This document shows positions 17,922 through 26,039 of a stretch of DNA of 64,000 nt, piece by piece. The notes under the pieces are model-generated. The model was not told where the DNA came from and ran no database searches. It was given only the letters and a program-made list of their open reading frames with translations. The stretch covers positions 124,001-188,000 of the forward strand of contig NZ_JPFW01000008.1 in assembly GCF_000722705.1 (NCBI RefSeq), written 5' to 3'. Position 1 is the first letter of the stretch. Each line of letters opens with the position of its first letter. The position numbers and the translations under genes are program-made. Source of the DNA: Streptococcus mitis. GTDB taxonomy: Bacteria; Bacillota; Bacilli; Lactobacillales; Streptococcaceae.

Positions 17922-17994
17922 ACAGTCTCCTCCTTTATTTGAATTATTGTATCAAAAAGCCACCAAATAGGCTAGTAAAATCCCAACTCACAAT

Positions 17995-18026
17995 AAAAAA
18001 ATGCACTGATTGATTACATCAGCGCA
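17995..18026 (-). terminator. Terminator of the flavodoxin gene
   Basis: On the minus strand TGCGCTGAT pairs with ATCAGTGCA (18018-18026 with 18002-18010) and is followed by seven T. It lies just after the flavodoxin stop codon. Confidence 0.8.
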
Positions 18027-18035
18027 CGTTTATGC

Positions 18036-18479
18036 TTATCCTACTTTAGCAGCCAATTCTTCTGCGAATTGTTCCAAGCGTTCAATGTCTTCTTCCTCAG
18101 CAGAAAGATCAACTTTAACACACTCTGAACCTTTTTCTGCTCCTGTCGCTACAAAAACGCGGTCAAAGTCATCGACAGCCTTACAGAATTCATCGTAGAA
18201 GGTATCTCCTGAACCAACCACTCCGTAGATTTTGCCATTCAAGTTGAGGTCTGCTAAGTCTTCGTAGAAGTCCATCATCTCATCTGGCAATTCTCCATCA
18301 CCATAAGTATAGGTCGCAACGATAGCGATGTCTGCTTCCAAGAAGTCTGAAGCGTCAACAGTTGTACATTCATCAACATCGACATCCAAGCCCAAGTCAC
18401 GTAATTTATCTGCTACAATATCTGCAATTTCTTCGGTATTACCGGTCATACTGGCAAATACAATTTTTGCTAATGCCAT
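18036..18479 (-). CDS. Flavodoxin
   Basis: This 147-residue short-chain flavodoxin has the FMN phosphate loop SMTGNTEEIADIV at residue 10, a YGDGELP loop near residue 60 and GSGDTFYDEFC near residue 93. It carries low-potential electrons in the cytoplasm. In pneumococci flavodoxin serves isoprenoid and other redox enzymes. It is monocistronic, with GGAGGAC before the start. Confidence 0.95.
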   Translation of the reverse strand: MALAKIVFASMTGNTEEIADIVADKLRDLGLDVDVDECTTVDASDFLEADIAIVATYTYGDGELPDEMMDFYEDLADLNLNGKIYGVVGSGDTFYDEFCKAVDDFDRVFVATGAEKGSECVKVDLSAEEEDIERLEQFAEELAAKVG

Positions 18480-18582
18480 ATCGTCCTCCTCAATTTATCT
18501 TTCTCCATTATATCACATCTTTTTCATTTTAAAAATAAAAATTCTTGTGCTACAATGAAATGAGAAAGAATTGAGGTTATTT

Positions 18583-19518
18583 ATGGACATTTGCCATCAA
18601 ATTTTAGAAAAAATCAAAGAATACGACACGATTATCATTCACCGCCATATGAAACCAGACCCTGATGCCTTGGGAAGTCAGGTGGGATTGAAAGCCTTAC
18701 TGGAACATCATTTCCCAGAAAAAACCATTAAAGCTGTTGGTTTTGATGAACCAACTCTTACTTGGATGGCTGAAATGGATTCTGTTGAAGATAGTACCTA
18801 TCAGGGAGCACTTGTCATCGTCTGTGATACGGCAAATACTGCTCGTATCGATGATAAGCGCTATAGTCAAGGTGATTTTCTCATTAAGATTGACCACCAT
18901 CCAAATGATGATGTATATGGTGATCTATCTTGGGTAGACACTAGTTCAAGTAGCGCTAGCGAGATGATTACCCTATTTGCTGAAACAACTCATCTGGCCT
19001 TGTCAGATCGAGCTGCTGAGCTACTTTTTGCAGGAATTGTTGGTGATACAGGTCGTTTCCTCTACCCTTCTACCACTGCACGCACCCTCCGCCTGGCTGC
19101 CTATCTGAGAGAACAGAACTTTGATTTTTCGGCTCTCACTCGCAGAATGGACACTATGAGCTACAAAATTGCGAAACTTCAAGGCTACATCTACGACCAT
19201 CTGGAAGTGGATGAAAATGGTGCAGCTCGCGTTATCCTGAGTCAAGAAATCTTGAAACAATTCAATGTTACCGATGCTGAAACTGCAGCTATTGTCGGTG
19301 CACCTGGGCGTATTGACAGTGTGAGTCTCTGGGGAATTTTTGTGGAACAGGCTGATGGCCACTACCGCGTTCGCTTACGCAGTAAAATCCATCCTATCAA
19401 TGAAATTGCCAAGGAACATGATGGCGGAGGCCACCCTCTAGCAAGTGGTGCCAATTCCTATAGCCTAGAAGAAAACGAAATCATCTACCAAAAGTTAAAA
19501 AACTTGCTTAAAAACTGA
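18583..19518 (+). CDS. pde2: DHH/DHHA1 phosphodiesterase, Pde2-like (pApA/c-di-AMP)
   Basis: The 311-residue cytoplasmic protein has the DHH phosphoesterase motifs: HRHMKPDPDALGSQ near residue 21, VCDTAN, DHHPND near residue 102, and the DHHA1 GGGHPLASGA near residue 283. No PAS or membrane part is present, so it matches streptococcal Pde2, which degrades pApA (and c-di-AMP) downstream of the membrane enzyme Pde1. NrnA-type nanoRNase activity is also possible. I chose ATG 18583 after TGAGG over an upstream TTG. Confidence 0.9.
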   Translation: MDICHQILEKIKEYDTIIIHRHMKPDPDALGSQVGLKALLEHHFPEKTIKAVGFDEPTLTWMAEMDSVEDSTYQGALVIVCDTANTARIDDKRYSQGDFLIKIDHHPNDDVYGDLSWVDTSSSSASEMITLFAETTHLALSDRAAELLFAGIVGDTGRFLYPSTTARTLRLAAYLREQNFDFSALTRRMDTMSYKIAKLQGYIYDHLEVDENGAARVILSQEILKQFNVTDAETAAIVGAPGRIDSVSLWGIFVEQADGHYRVRLRSKIHPINEIAKEHDGGGHPLASGANSYSLEENEIIYQKLKNLLKN

Positions 19519-19613
19519 TAAAATACTTGCCAAACTTTTCAGAATCTGATAGACTAGTATGGTAACAATCTATGGCTCGCAAAGAGACCATGGCAGAAAG
19601 GAAATATTGCAAA

Positions 19614-19856
19614 ATGAAAAAAGATATCCATCCAGAATATCGCCCAGTTGTCTTCATGGACACAACTACTGGTTACCAATTCCTTAGCGGTTCAACAAAA
19701 CGCTCTAACGAAACAGTTGAGTTCGAAGGCGAAACTTACCCATTGATCCGTGTGGAAATTTCATCAGACTCACATCCATTCTACACTGGACGTCAAAAGT
19801 TCACTCAAGCAGATGGACGCGTGGATCGTTTCAACAAAAAATACGGTCTCAAATAA
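19614..19856 (+). CDS. rpmE2: 50S ribosomal protein L31 type B
   Basis: The 80-residue protein begins [16 protein letters not shown] and lacks the zinc-binding cysteines of type A L31, marking the type B form used without zinc. I chose ATG 19614 (AGAAAGGAA upstream) over a 14-codon extension. It is monocistronic with its own terminator. Confidence 0.96.
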
Positions 19857-19860
19857 TGAT

Positions 19861-19890
19861 AAAAAGAACAGTTTCGGCTGTTCTTTTTTC
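19861..19890 (+). terminator. Terminator of rpmE2
   Basis: AGAACAG and CTGTTCT pair around TTTCGG (19865-19871 with 19878-19884) and run into a T tract. Confidence 0.85.
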
Positions 19891-19928
19891 TTCCTTCAAA
19901 TCAACTGCTGTTTTCATGTTCCAAACTC

Positions 19929-19949
19929 ATACTCTTCGAAAATCTCTTC
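19929..19949. repeat. Truncated BOX element (boxA tip)
   Basis: Twenty-one bases identical to the start of the BOX copy at 8783 (ATACTCTTCGAAAATCTCTTC) stop abruptly before unrelated sequence. It is a relic of a BOX copy broken upstream of the ybaB promoter. Confidence 0.75.
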
Positions 19950-19982
19950 GGTAATTTAATGTTAGGGGATTTATACTAACAA

Positions 19983-20011
19983 TAGACTTTTAACCCCAAA
20001 ATTGATAAAAT
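19983..20011 (+). promoter_or_regulatory. Native ybaB promoter, now separated from its gene
   Basis: TAGACT, 17 bases, TAAAAT form a candidate promoter. With AAAAGGAAA at about 20031 it would have driven ybaB before insertion. In the integrated state it reads into the left end of the element instead. Confidence 0.5.
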
Positions 20012-20049
20012 AGGAAAGAAAATAAGATAAAAGGAAACTGTAAATCACC

Positions 20050-20066
20050 ATGATGAACATGCAAAA
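20050..20066. other. attL core of the IME
   Basis: The 17-bp core is the copy of the first bases of ybaB left next to the native ybaB promoter and ribosome site. Sequence diverges from the right copy on both sides (C versus T before, A versus C after), which fixes the core length. Confidence 0.9.
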
Positions 20067-20127
20067 ATTGAACATACTGTTTTTAATTTTTGTAAACATC
20101 AAAAAGGTTGGTTTAAAAGGATTTTAA
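20050..20127 (+). other. Chimeric 25-codon ORF created at attL
   Basis: The ybaB start codon and ribosome site now open a frame reading MMNMQKLNILF and on to a stop at 20127. It is a junction artefact that should be translated weakly if the native promoter is active. No function is implied. Confidence 0.4.
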
Positions 20128-20180
20128 GTCCTTAAGATTTTTTATCCAACACTACTATTCACGCATCCAAGACAAAATCT

Positions 20181-20192
20181 TGGCAAAAAAAT
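20181..20192. repeat. Left copy of a 12-bp end repeat (possible integrase arm site)
   Basis: TGGCAAAAAAAT occurs here, 115 bp inside attL, and again at 29374-29385, 50 bp inside attR, in the same orientation. Paired short repeats near both ends of a tyrosine-integrase element are the expected arrangement of arm-type binding sites; this is inference. Confidence 0.45.
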
Positions 20193-20284
20193 ACAGTAGC
20201 AAAGAGTACACCAAACTACCACTCATTATGGGCGGTAGTTTTCTTTTCGTCTAAAATAGAGATAAAAAGATAGGTGGTAGCCTT

Positions 20285-20871
20285 ATGCGTTACGGTTATG
20301 TTCGAGTATCTACCAGAGAACAAAATATCGATAGACAATTTTCAGCCTTGGTAGAAAATAAATTAGCAAAAGAAAATATTTTTATTGATTATGTTTCAGG
20401 AAAGGATTTTGACAGAATAGAATATCAAAAATTATTAACTACCTTGAAGGAGAATGATGAATTAGTTATTAAATCAATTGATAGATTGGGAAGAAACTAT
20501 GATGAAATTTTAGAACAATGGCAATCAATTACTAAGAAAAAGAAAGTAAATATAACTGTTTTAGATTTCCCCTTATTAAACACAAAGAATAGTGATGACA
20601 ATATCACAGGAAAACTAATATCCGATATCGTTTTGCAAGTTCTATCTTATGTAGCACAGTTTGAAAGAGAACAAATCAAACAAAGACAAATGGAAGGAAT
20701 ACGAGAAGCAAAGAAAAAGGGAAAAAATTCGGTAGACCAAAATTGCTTGCCCCGGATAATCTCCCTGATGTAATAGCTCAATATACCAAAAAAGAAATAA
20801 CCTTACGAGAAGGTGCAGACATCTTAGGAGTATCAAAAAGCACCTTTCATAATTGGATAAAAAATTCATAG
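20285..20871 (+). pseudogene. Serine recombinase (resolvase/invertase family), frameshifted
   Basis: The N-terminal catalytic domain is intact (YVRVSTREQNIDRQ with Ser9; IKSIDRLGRNYDEI). The frame breaks at an A6 run near 20727. One added base restores FGRPKLL and a C-terminal helix-turn-helix (LREGADILGVSKSTFHNWIKNS) ending at TAG 20871, about 195 residues, the usual length of a small resolvase. As written the protein stops after 162 residues and lacks the DNA-binding domain. Ribosome site GGTGGT precedes ATG 20285. It may have resolved dimers or inverted a segment using the adjacent repeats. Confidence 0.8.
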
Positions 20872-20885
20872 TTTATGTCAAAAAA

Positions 20886-21018
20886 CCTAGGATTTTTTGG
20901 ACAAGAAATACATTCTATTTTAGAATCGTTTTCGTTAGAAAAAATGTTCTAAAATCGAGCATTTTGACCGATTATTATTACACTTCAATTTTATCAAGTT
21001 TGTCCAAAAAAGTCTAGG
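20886..21018. repeat. Nested inverted repeats, possible recombinase site
   Basis: An outer 19-bp inverted repeat (20886-20904 with 21000-21018, 17 of 19 matching, core TTTTTTGGACAA) encloses an inner perfect 9-bp one (ATTTTAGAA at 20917-20925 with TTCTAAAAT at 20947-20955). It lies between the serine recombinase and the choline-binding protein gene. It could be a resolvase site, an operator for the downstream gene, or ends of a small transposed unit. Confidence 0.55.
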
Positions 21019-21069
21019 TTTTAGGACAAACTGATTACTTTACAATGAATAAAGATTGGAGAAACTCAA

Positions 21070-22506
21070 ATGAACAAACAAACTAAAAAATTCACACTTG
21101 CAACTATCTCAGCTCTATCACTTCTTGGAGCTGGAATCATCACAGCTAATCAAGTATCAGCTAGTGAGAATATCGTGCTAGGTCGTGACTCTAACGGCTC
21201 ATCTATCAATCCTTCTTACAGTTTCAGAACATCTACAGGTTTGAAAATTGTCGGTATTAAAGGGACATTCGTGACACCTGATAAACAAGCAATCGTAAAC
21301 CGTATCAACGAAATTCGTAAAGAAGCTTATAATGAAGGTTTAGTCGACCGCTATGTGCCAGTTGCATGGTCTTCAAACTTCGAAAAAGCTACCCTTATTC
21401 GAGCAGCTGAAGTAAGTATTAGCTACAATCATAACAAATTGACAGGCGAAGACCCTTGGGGTTATTATGTCTGGAATACGTCTAATTATCCTACAGGCGA
21501 AAATATCGTATTATCGGCCGGTTCAGATTCGTTCAATTACGCTATCGATAAGTTCTATGCTGAAAAGCAGAATTATATCAATAAATCAGGCGATTACGGT
21601 CATTACGAAAATTTGATTGACCCAGAAAATACTTCTACCGCGATGTCATCGTTTATTAAGCCTGGAAATGGCGGAGGCGGAGTAGCTCAGTGGCTTGGAA
21701 CCGGTTCGTCATCTGACTCGCTGGTCGGTACTTACGGTGATTCCATTGTATACACTGAGGCTCATTCTTCTTTCATCGACTCGATTGGCTTAAAACAGAA
21801 TCTATCTGTCAAGCCTAGTTCGTCTTTAGCTATTGATTTGCTTGGCAAATTTAAAAACAGTCGTGAAGTCATCATTCCTACAAATCGTGACTGGTCAAGT
21901 AGTGACACTTCTGTCGCGACAATTGACCGAGACGGAAACATTACTGCTCGCAAATCAGGTACTACGACTATCACGGTCACATCAGATGGTAAAACGTATT
22001 CTGCAACTGTAACAGTATCAGCTAATGCTTCTGACCAAACTTCTAATTCTAGAGTTGATACGAATCCTCAAACTTGGACAAATGATCCAAACGAATATTT
22101 AGCTCGAGTTCGTCAAAGCTTCGTCGGTGACAGCGGAAACTCTGGTTCATCTTCATGGATTCGCTCTGGCTCTCGTTGGTGGTTCAAACACTCTGACGGC
22201 TCTTACACAGCTAATGGCTGGGAAAAAATCGACGGCAAATGGTATCGTTTTGATAACTCTGGTTGGATGCAAACAGGTTGGGTAAAAGACGGTAGTTGGT
22301 ACTACCTCGACGGCTCAGGTGCTATGAAGACTGGTTGGCTCAAAGATAACGGTAGCTGGTACTACCTTCAAGATTCAGGTGCAATGAAAACAGGCTGGAT
22401 GAAAGTATCTGGCAAATGGTACTATGCCTATAGCTCTGGCGCGTTAGCAGTCAATACTACTACACCTGACGGTTATCGTGTCAATTACAACGGAGAATGG
22501 GTATAA
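21070..22506 (+). CDS. Secreted CAP-domain choline-binding protein
   Basis: The 478-residue protein has a signal peptide (residues 1-31, cleaved near VSA-SEN), a CAP/SCP-like domain (about 75-245, with RAAEVSISYNHN, GENIV and GHYENLIDP), a Big-type bacterial Ig domain (about 255-320, TDTSVATIDRDGNITARKSG-like pattern) and about five choline-binding repeats from residue 365 (GWEKIDGKWYRF, GWVKDGSWYYLDGSG, GWLKDNGSWYYLQDSG). It should bind phosphocholine on teichoic acids at the cell surface. CAP-domain function in bacteria is poorly known. AGATTGGAG precedes the start. As cargo on an IME it may alter surface or host interaction. Confidence 0.9.
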   Translation: MNKQTKKFTLATISALSLLGAGIITANQVSASENIVLGRDSNGSSINPSYSFRTSTGLKIVGIKGTFVTPDKQAIVNRINEIRKEAYNEGLVDRYVPVAWSSNFEKATLIRAAEVSISYNHNKLTGEDPWGYYVWNTSNYPTGENIVLSAGSDSFNYAIDKFYAEKQNYINKSGDYGHYENLIDPENTSTAMSSFIKPGNGGGGVAQWLGTGSSSDSLVGTYGDSIVYTEAHSSFIDSIGLKQNLSVKPSSSLAIDLLGKFKNSREVIIPTNRDWSSSDTSVATIDRDGNITARKSGTTTITVTSDGKTYSATVTVSANASDQTSNSRVDTNPQTWTNDPNEYLARVRQSFVGDSGNSGSSSWIRSGSRWWFKHSDGSYTANGWEKIDGKWYRFDNSGWMQTGWVKDGSWYYLDGSGAMKTGWLKDNGSWYYLQDSGAMKTGWMKVSGKWYYAYSSGALAVNTTTPDGYRVNYNGEWV

Positions 22507-22559
22507 AATAAACGTCTAATTATAGACCCAAAAAGAAATCTTAGGATGGAGAATTTAGT

Positions 22560-23207
22560 ATGGGGATAATTAAAAAATATAGTCCTGAAATTTCATTATT
22601 TTTATCAGTTTGTATTGCATTATTCATACCTTTTATATCTTCTAAAACATCTTTACCTCTTGGTATCATTAACAATGATATTCCTTCGAACATGGTGCAA
22701 CAAATCATAGTTATGATTAAAGCAGAATACGTTTTTGCATATTTTGCATTTATCATCTCTATATTAGTTTTAAGATTCTTTCCACTAAAATTAGATATTA
22801 GACCATTTATTTTAGCCGGATTAATCTTTGTAGTCAGACAATTTTTGACAGGAATGCAAAATGAAACAAGTATTGGATTACATATAGAAAGTAAGGCTGG
22901 TCCAGCTTATTACTTATTAGTTTTAGGAATTTTGAGCTATGTGATAACTAGCATTAAAAATTCCAAAAATAAACTCTTTTATATATTACCCATTGTTTTA
23001 CTCATTGAACCGACTTTTGATTTAATTACTTCATCAATTAGCCTAGGGATTTACTCATTAGTTGAATTATTAAAACTAATAATCCCCCCTCTTATTATTA
23101 TTATTTATATTATATCTGCGGGGTCGAGGGCTGAGGAAGTAGAGCCAGATTTAACGCTCAAAGAAAAAGATGGAACAGAGAGGTACTTTAATGAAATAAA
23201 GAAATAA
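22560..23207 (+). CDS. Hypothetical multi-pass membrane protein
   Basis: The 215-residue product has about six hydrophobic segments (for example LFLSVCIALFIPFI near residue 14, YVFAYFAFIISILVL near 60, YILPIVLLIEPTFDLI near 140, LIIPPLIIIIYII near 180) and a charged cytoplasmic tail. I recognise no family. GGATGGAG sits upstream of the ATG, and it follows the choline-binding protein by 53 bp on the same strand, so the two may be cotranscribed cargo. AT content is higher than in core genes. Confidence 0.7.
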   Translation: MGIIKKYSPEISLFLSVCIALFIPFISSKTSLPLGIINNDIPSNMVQQIIVMIKAEYVFAYFAFIISILVLRFFPLKLDIRPFILAGLIFVVRQFLTGMQNETSIGLHIESKAGPAYYLLVLGILSYVITSIKNSKNKLFYILPIVLLIEPTFDLITSSISLGIYSLVELLKLIIPPLIIIIYIISAGSRAEEVEPDLTLKEKDGTERYFNEIKK

Positions 23208-23318
23208 ACATATGTAAATATATAAAATAGTCGCTATATCAAACTCTTGATTTCTCACTCACAATTTTATTGTTGTATTTTCTAAACTATTATACCTCTT
23301 GAAAATGTGGAGAAAAAT

Positions 23319-24322
23319 ATGAATTTTACAAATTATTTATATCGTATGATAGGCTTACGTCTAAAAAAGAAAATCATCGATTCATATACCACACAAGCTC
23401 AATTCACACGGAAAGTCAAAGATAAATATCAAACTGAAGGTTCGGATCTTCCAATAAACGAACCAACATTATCAAACATTTTACAAGGTAAACCTGTAAA
23501 CAGTAAATTTCTTATGTCTCAAGAAAAAATTGAGATTTTTTCAACAATGTTCAATGTAACACCTGAGGAACTTATATTTGAATCAGAAAATGAAATTTTA
23601 AATTTTTTAAATTTTCCCTTTTATTGATTTTATTCAATAACTCTGATTCCAATCCCTTTATAGATACTTCTACTGATGATATTTTCTTTGGAAATGCGAC
23701 CTATAAAAATATTTTTAAAGATTCGTTCATAAAGGAAGAAATTCTTATAAATGTTTCAAACAAGCTACTTATCAATATCATTTCATCATCAAAAACAGAT
23801 ACAGATTTGGATACTTATATAGGTGCTTTTAACTATCATTGTGATGATTATATGGAATTCTTTATGGATTTCAAAAGGCTAATCATCAATAATACACTAC
23901 ATACAAATTTTTTATTTGAATATATTTTGAGTAGTAAAGAGAATTATCAAATATTTATTAGTTCCTTCAATAATTTTATAGATATAAATTCAGATAAACT
24001 TCTTGAATTCTATGAAGAAAAAATCAGGAAAGAGATTCTTAAAGAGTCAAAAGGTAGCAATGATAGTATCTTCGCTAGACTCAATAATAATTTTTTTATT
24101 GAAGTATTTTCATCTGAACAATTTTTAAATTTATTAGATAGAATCTTAAATATTGATAATTTCATATCATTTATAAGTAAAGCTAAACAAGCAGTAAATG
24201 AAGTTACCACATATACATCTTCATCTATCTGTATGTACTATGATAAGGACAAATTAGACAAAGATATAGAAATCCTAAAGAAATTTTATAATGATAACCA
24301 AAATAAAAAATTAAAAATCTAA
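23319..24322 (+). pseudogene. HTH protein with frameshift, unknown function
   Basis: The first part (102 codons from ATG 23319, GGAG six bases upstream) looks like an XRE-type DNA-binding domain (TQAQFTRKVKDKY, LSNILQGKPVNSKFLMSQEKI). It ends at 23627 in a region of T and A runs. The next frame is open from 23594 to TAA 24322 and encodes about 230 residues of acidic, helical, unrecognised sequence without a proper start (only TTG, no ribosome site). One gene of about 330 codons with a single-base error or mutation near 23600 is the simplest reading. Two genes is the alternative. Confidence 0.6.
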
Positions 24323-24431
24323 CCGAATTAAATTTAAATATACTAGATTTCATAGATTTAACAAAATTTTTGGAAAATCAACTTATTTAGAAAGATAATG
24401 ACACACATTAACATATAAGTATCAATTCGTG

Positions 24432-24510
24432 GCAGTCGCATAAGCGACTGCTTTTATGTTCCCCTCATTATAGTTTTGAAACGATAATTATAGTTTCAAA
24501 ACTAGTAATG
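24432..24510 (+). other. Structured intergenic module A (possible origin)
   Basis: A perfect 8-bp hairpin (GCAGTCGC/GCGACTGC, 24432-24451) is followed by TTTTATGTTCC (24452-24462). Then comes a large inverted repeat, 24466-24510, in which TAGTTTTGAAAC mirrors GTTTCAAAACTA and outer CATTA mirrors TAATG. A second module with the same order lies at 26648-26751 before the relaxase. The hairpin plus T-rich tail could end the upstream transcript, but the shared tail and following repeat suggest an origin or protein-binding role. Confidence 0.5.
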
Positions 24511-24611
24511 ACTTCTATCCTATTTGAGTTAAAATAAGAGTATAAACGTTTATTAAAAAAACAAAGAAAGGAATCAGCAAAGCCTAGGTATGCTGATTAT
24601 AAAGAATAATC

Positions 24612-24935
24612 ATGTTTAAAATGAAAGCTAAATCTGGCTATTCTAGCCAACTGTTTCAAGAAATTTTCGGAAACGAAAAAACTGCAATTGTATTATCACC
24701 TGAACCGAATATTCGTATGAAATACGTTGATAATAGCCCAACAAATGAAATTGACTCATATCGTTATTGGTTCGTTATTAAAGGACAACAGCCTTTTGAG
24801 GTTAAATTCTCATCCCAACAAACTATCGAACAATTTGATGAGATTGAATTTCAAGGTGCAGAGGCCTGCAATGTTAGAGGGAACATCTATTTCCGAGCTA
24901 ACTCTATAACTGTATTAAACAAAGGAGGTAAGTAA
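24612..24935 (+). CDS. Hypothetical protein of the mobilization operon
   Basis: This 107-residue soluble protein has no motif I recognise. It precedes the coupling ATPase by three bases, with the GGAGG-containing C-terminus of its own gene supplying the next ribosome site. A perfect 8-bp hairpin (24572-24579 with 24591-24598) lies between the purine-rich AAAGAAAGG and the start codon. Position suggests an accessory role in transfer or replication, like the small genes before FtsK-type ATPases in ICEs; that is inference. Confidence 0.65.
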   Translation: MFKMKAKSGYSSQLFQEIFGNEKTAIVLSPEPNIRMKYVDNSPTNEIDSYRYWFVIKGQQPFEVKFSSQQTIEQFDEIEFQGAEACNVRGNIYFRANSITVLNKGGK

Positions 24936-24938
24936 CCA

Positions 24939-26039
24939 ATGGCATTTCCGTTTATTCAACAAGAAAATAAACGGGAATTTGTAGTGGATGCTGAATACTT
25001 GGTTCAGTGTGTCGAAGTAGGGCTGGGAAACAGCTCTATTTCCTCAACTACTAATTCCTTCCAATTCATCTATGGTGACAATTATATAGACTTTGTCCCT
25101 CGTTTTCCTTGTGCGTACATTTTGGATAACAATCTATACCAACAGATTTTTCAAATTTTGTCTACAAGTGCCTACCCTATGCTGACATTTCTTAAACAGC
25201 CATCGGCCTATATTGTCAAACGTGATGGTGATGGTGTAAGCATTAACACTAGTCGTGCTTTTCGGTTCCCATTCTTTAGGGGAATACCTGAAAGATTGAC
25301 GTATCAAAAGCTATCTGATGTCAGCGTTCAAAACGAAAGTTTTGAACTCATGAAAAACTATCGTATCGATTTCAATCAAATTGTTCATTGTTTAATTGCT
25401 GGTTCTTCTGGTTCTGGAAAGAGCTACGCTTTGACCTATCTAATCTCTGTTATTAATCAATTTGCTCATGTAACAGTTGTGGATCCAAAATGCGATTCTA
25501 TCTCTCGCTACTGCTTAAAACAGAACATACCTGTTCTTTATCAAGAGAAAGACTTCTCATCTGATGAATTTGTTTCCAAGGTAAACAGCTTGCTAAAAGT
25601 GGAACTAGATACTATCTATCAAAGACAATCGGAGCTTCTTGAAAATCCTTCTAAAAAATTTCAACATCGTTGTCTGGTGATTGATGAATTGCTTGCTTTA
25701 ACATCTTTGACTTCTAAAAATGTTAAAGATACCTTTTTTGCACTATTATCCAATATTGCACTACTTGGACGAGCAACATCTGTCCACCTAATCCTAGTGA
25801 GCCAGCGGATGGATACAAACGCTTTACCAATTGCCGTTAGAGAGCAGTGTAATTTCTTAATACAACTGGGGTTAATCAACAGAAAAACGACAACGTTTTT
25901 ATTCCCAGACTTAGATTCAGAGACAGGAATTGTCATTCCTAACGGAAAAGGAACTGGTATTGTTCAAGTCATTGATGGTATAACACCACCTAATGTCATG
26001 CCGTTGCTCGTACCAACTTTTAAAGGAGAAAATTTATGA
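24939..26039 (+). CDS. FtsK/TcpA-type coupling ATPase
   Basis: The 366-residue protein has Walker A GSSGSGKS at residues 155-162, Walker B LVIDE at 246-250 and a sensor-like LILVSQRMD, matching the FtsK/SpoIIIE-HerA group. It lacks obvious N-terminal membrane helices and the FtsK gamma domain. In mobile elements such proteins (TcpA) hand relaxase-bound DNA to a conjugation channel. It overlaps the next gene by four bases (ATGA); that gene encodes a membrane protein that might anchor it. No VirD4-type coupling protein is present. Confidence 0.8.
   Translation: MAFPFIQQENKREFVVDAEYLVQCVEVGLGNSSISSTTNSFQFIYGDNYIDFVPRFPCAYILDNNLYQQIFQILSTSAYPMLTFLKQPSAYIVKRDGDGVSINTSRAFRFPFFRGIPERLTYQKLSDVSVQNESFELMKNYRIDFNQIVHCLIAGSSGSGKSYALTYLISVINQFAHVTVVDPKCDSISRYCLKQNIPVLYQEKDFSSDEFVSKVNSLLKVELDTIYQRQSELLENPSKKFQHRCLVIDELLALTSLTSKNVKDTFFALLSNIALLGRATSVHLILVSQRMDTNALPIAVREQCNFLIQLGLINRKTTTFLFPDLDSETGIVIPNGKGTGIVQVIDGITPPNVMPLLVPTFKGENL

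Noticed and set aside
17922-17990. Fluoride riboswitch before the chorismate mutase/crcB operon
   Set aside because: I could not find the conserved crcB-motif pseudoknot elements in the short upstream gap.
20131-20280. A second small gene between attL and the serine recombinase
   Set aside because: There is no ORF of useful length; the region holds short hairpins (around 20170-20183 and 20214-20247) and the possible arm site.
23624-24322. Independent gene beginning at TTG
   Set aside because: There is no ribosome site, the frame is open well before the TTG, and it directly continues an HTH gene in another frame. A frameshift fits better.
24432-24462. Simple transcription terminator
   Set aside because: Possible, but the tail is TTTTATG rather than a clean T run and the same 11-mer recurs in the second module. 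I kept it as a structured module of uncertain role.
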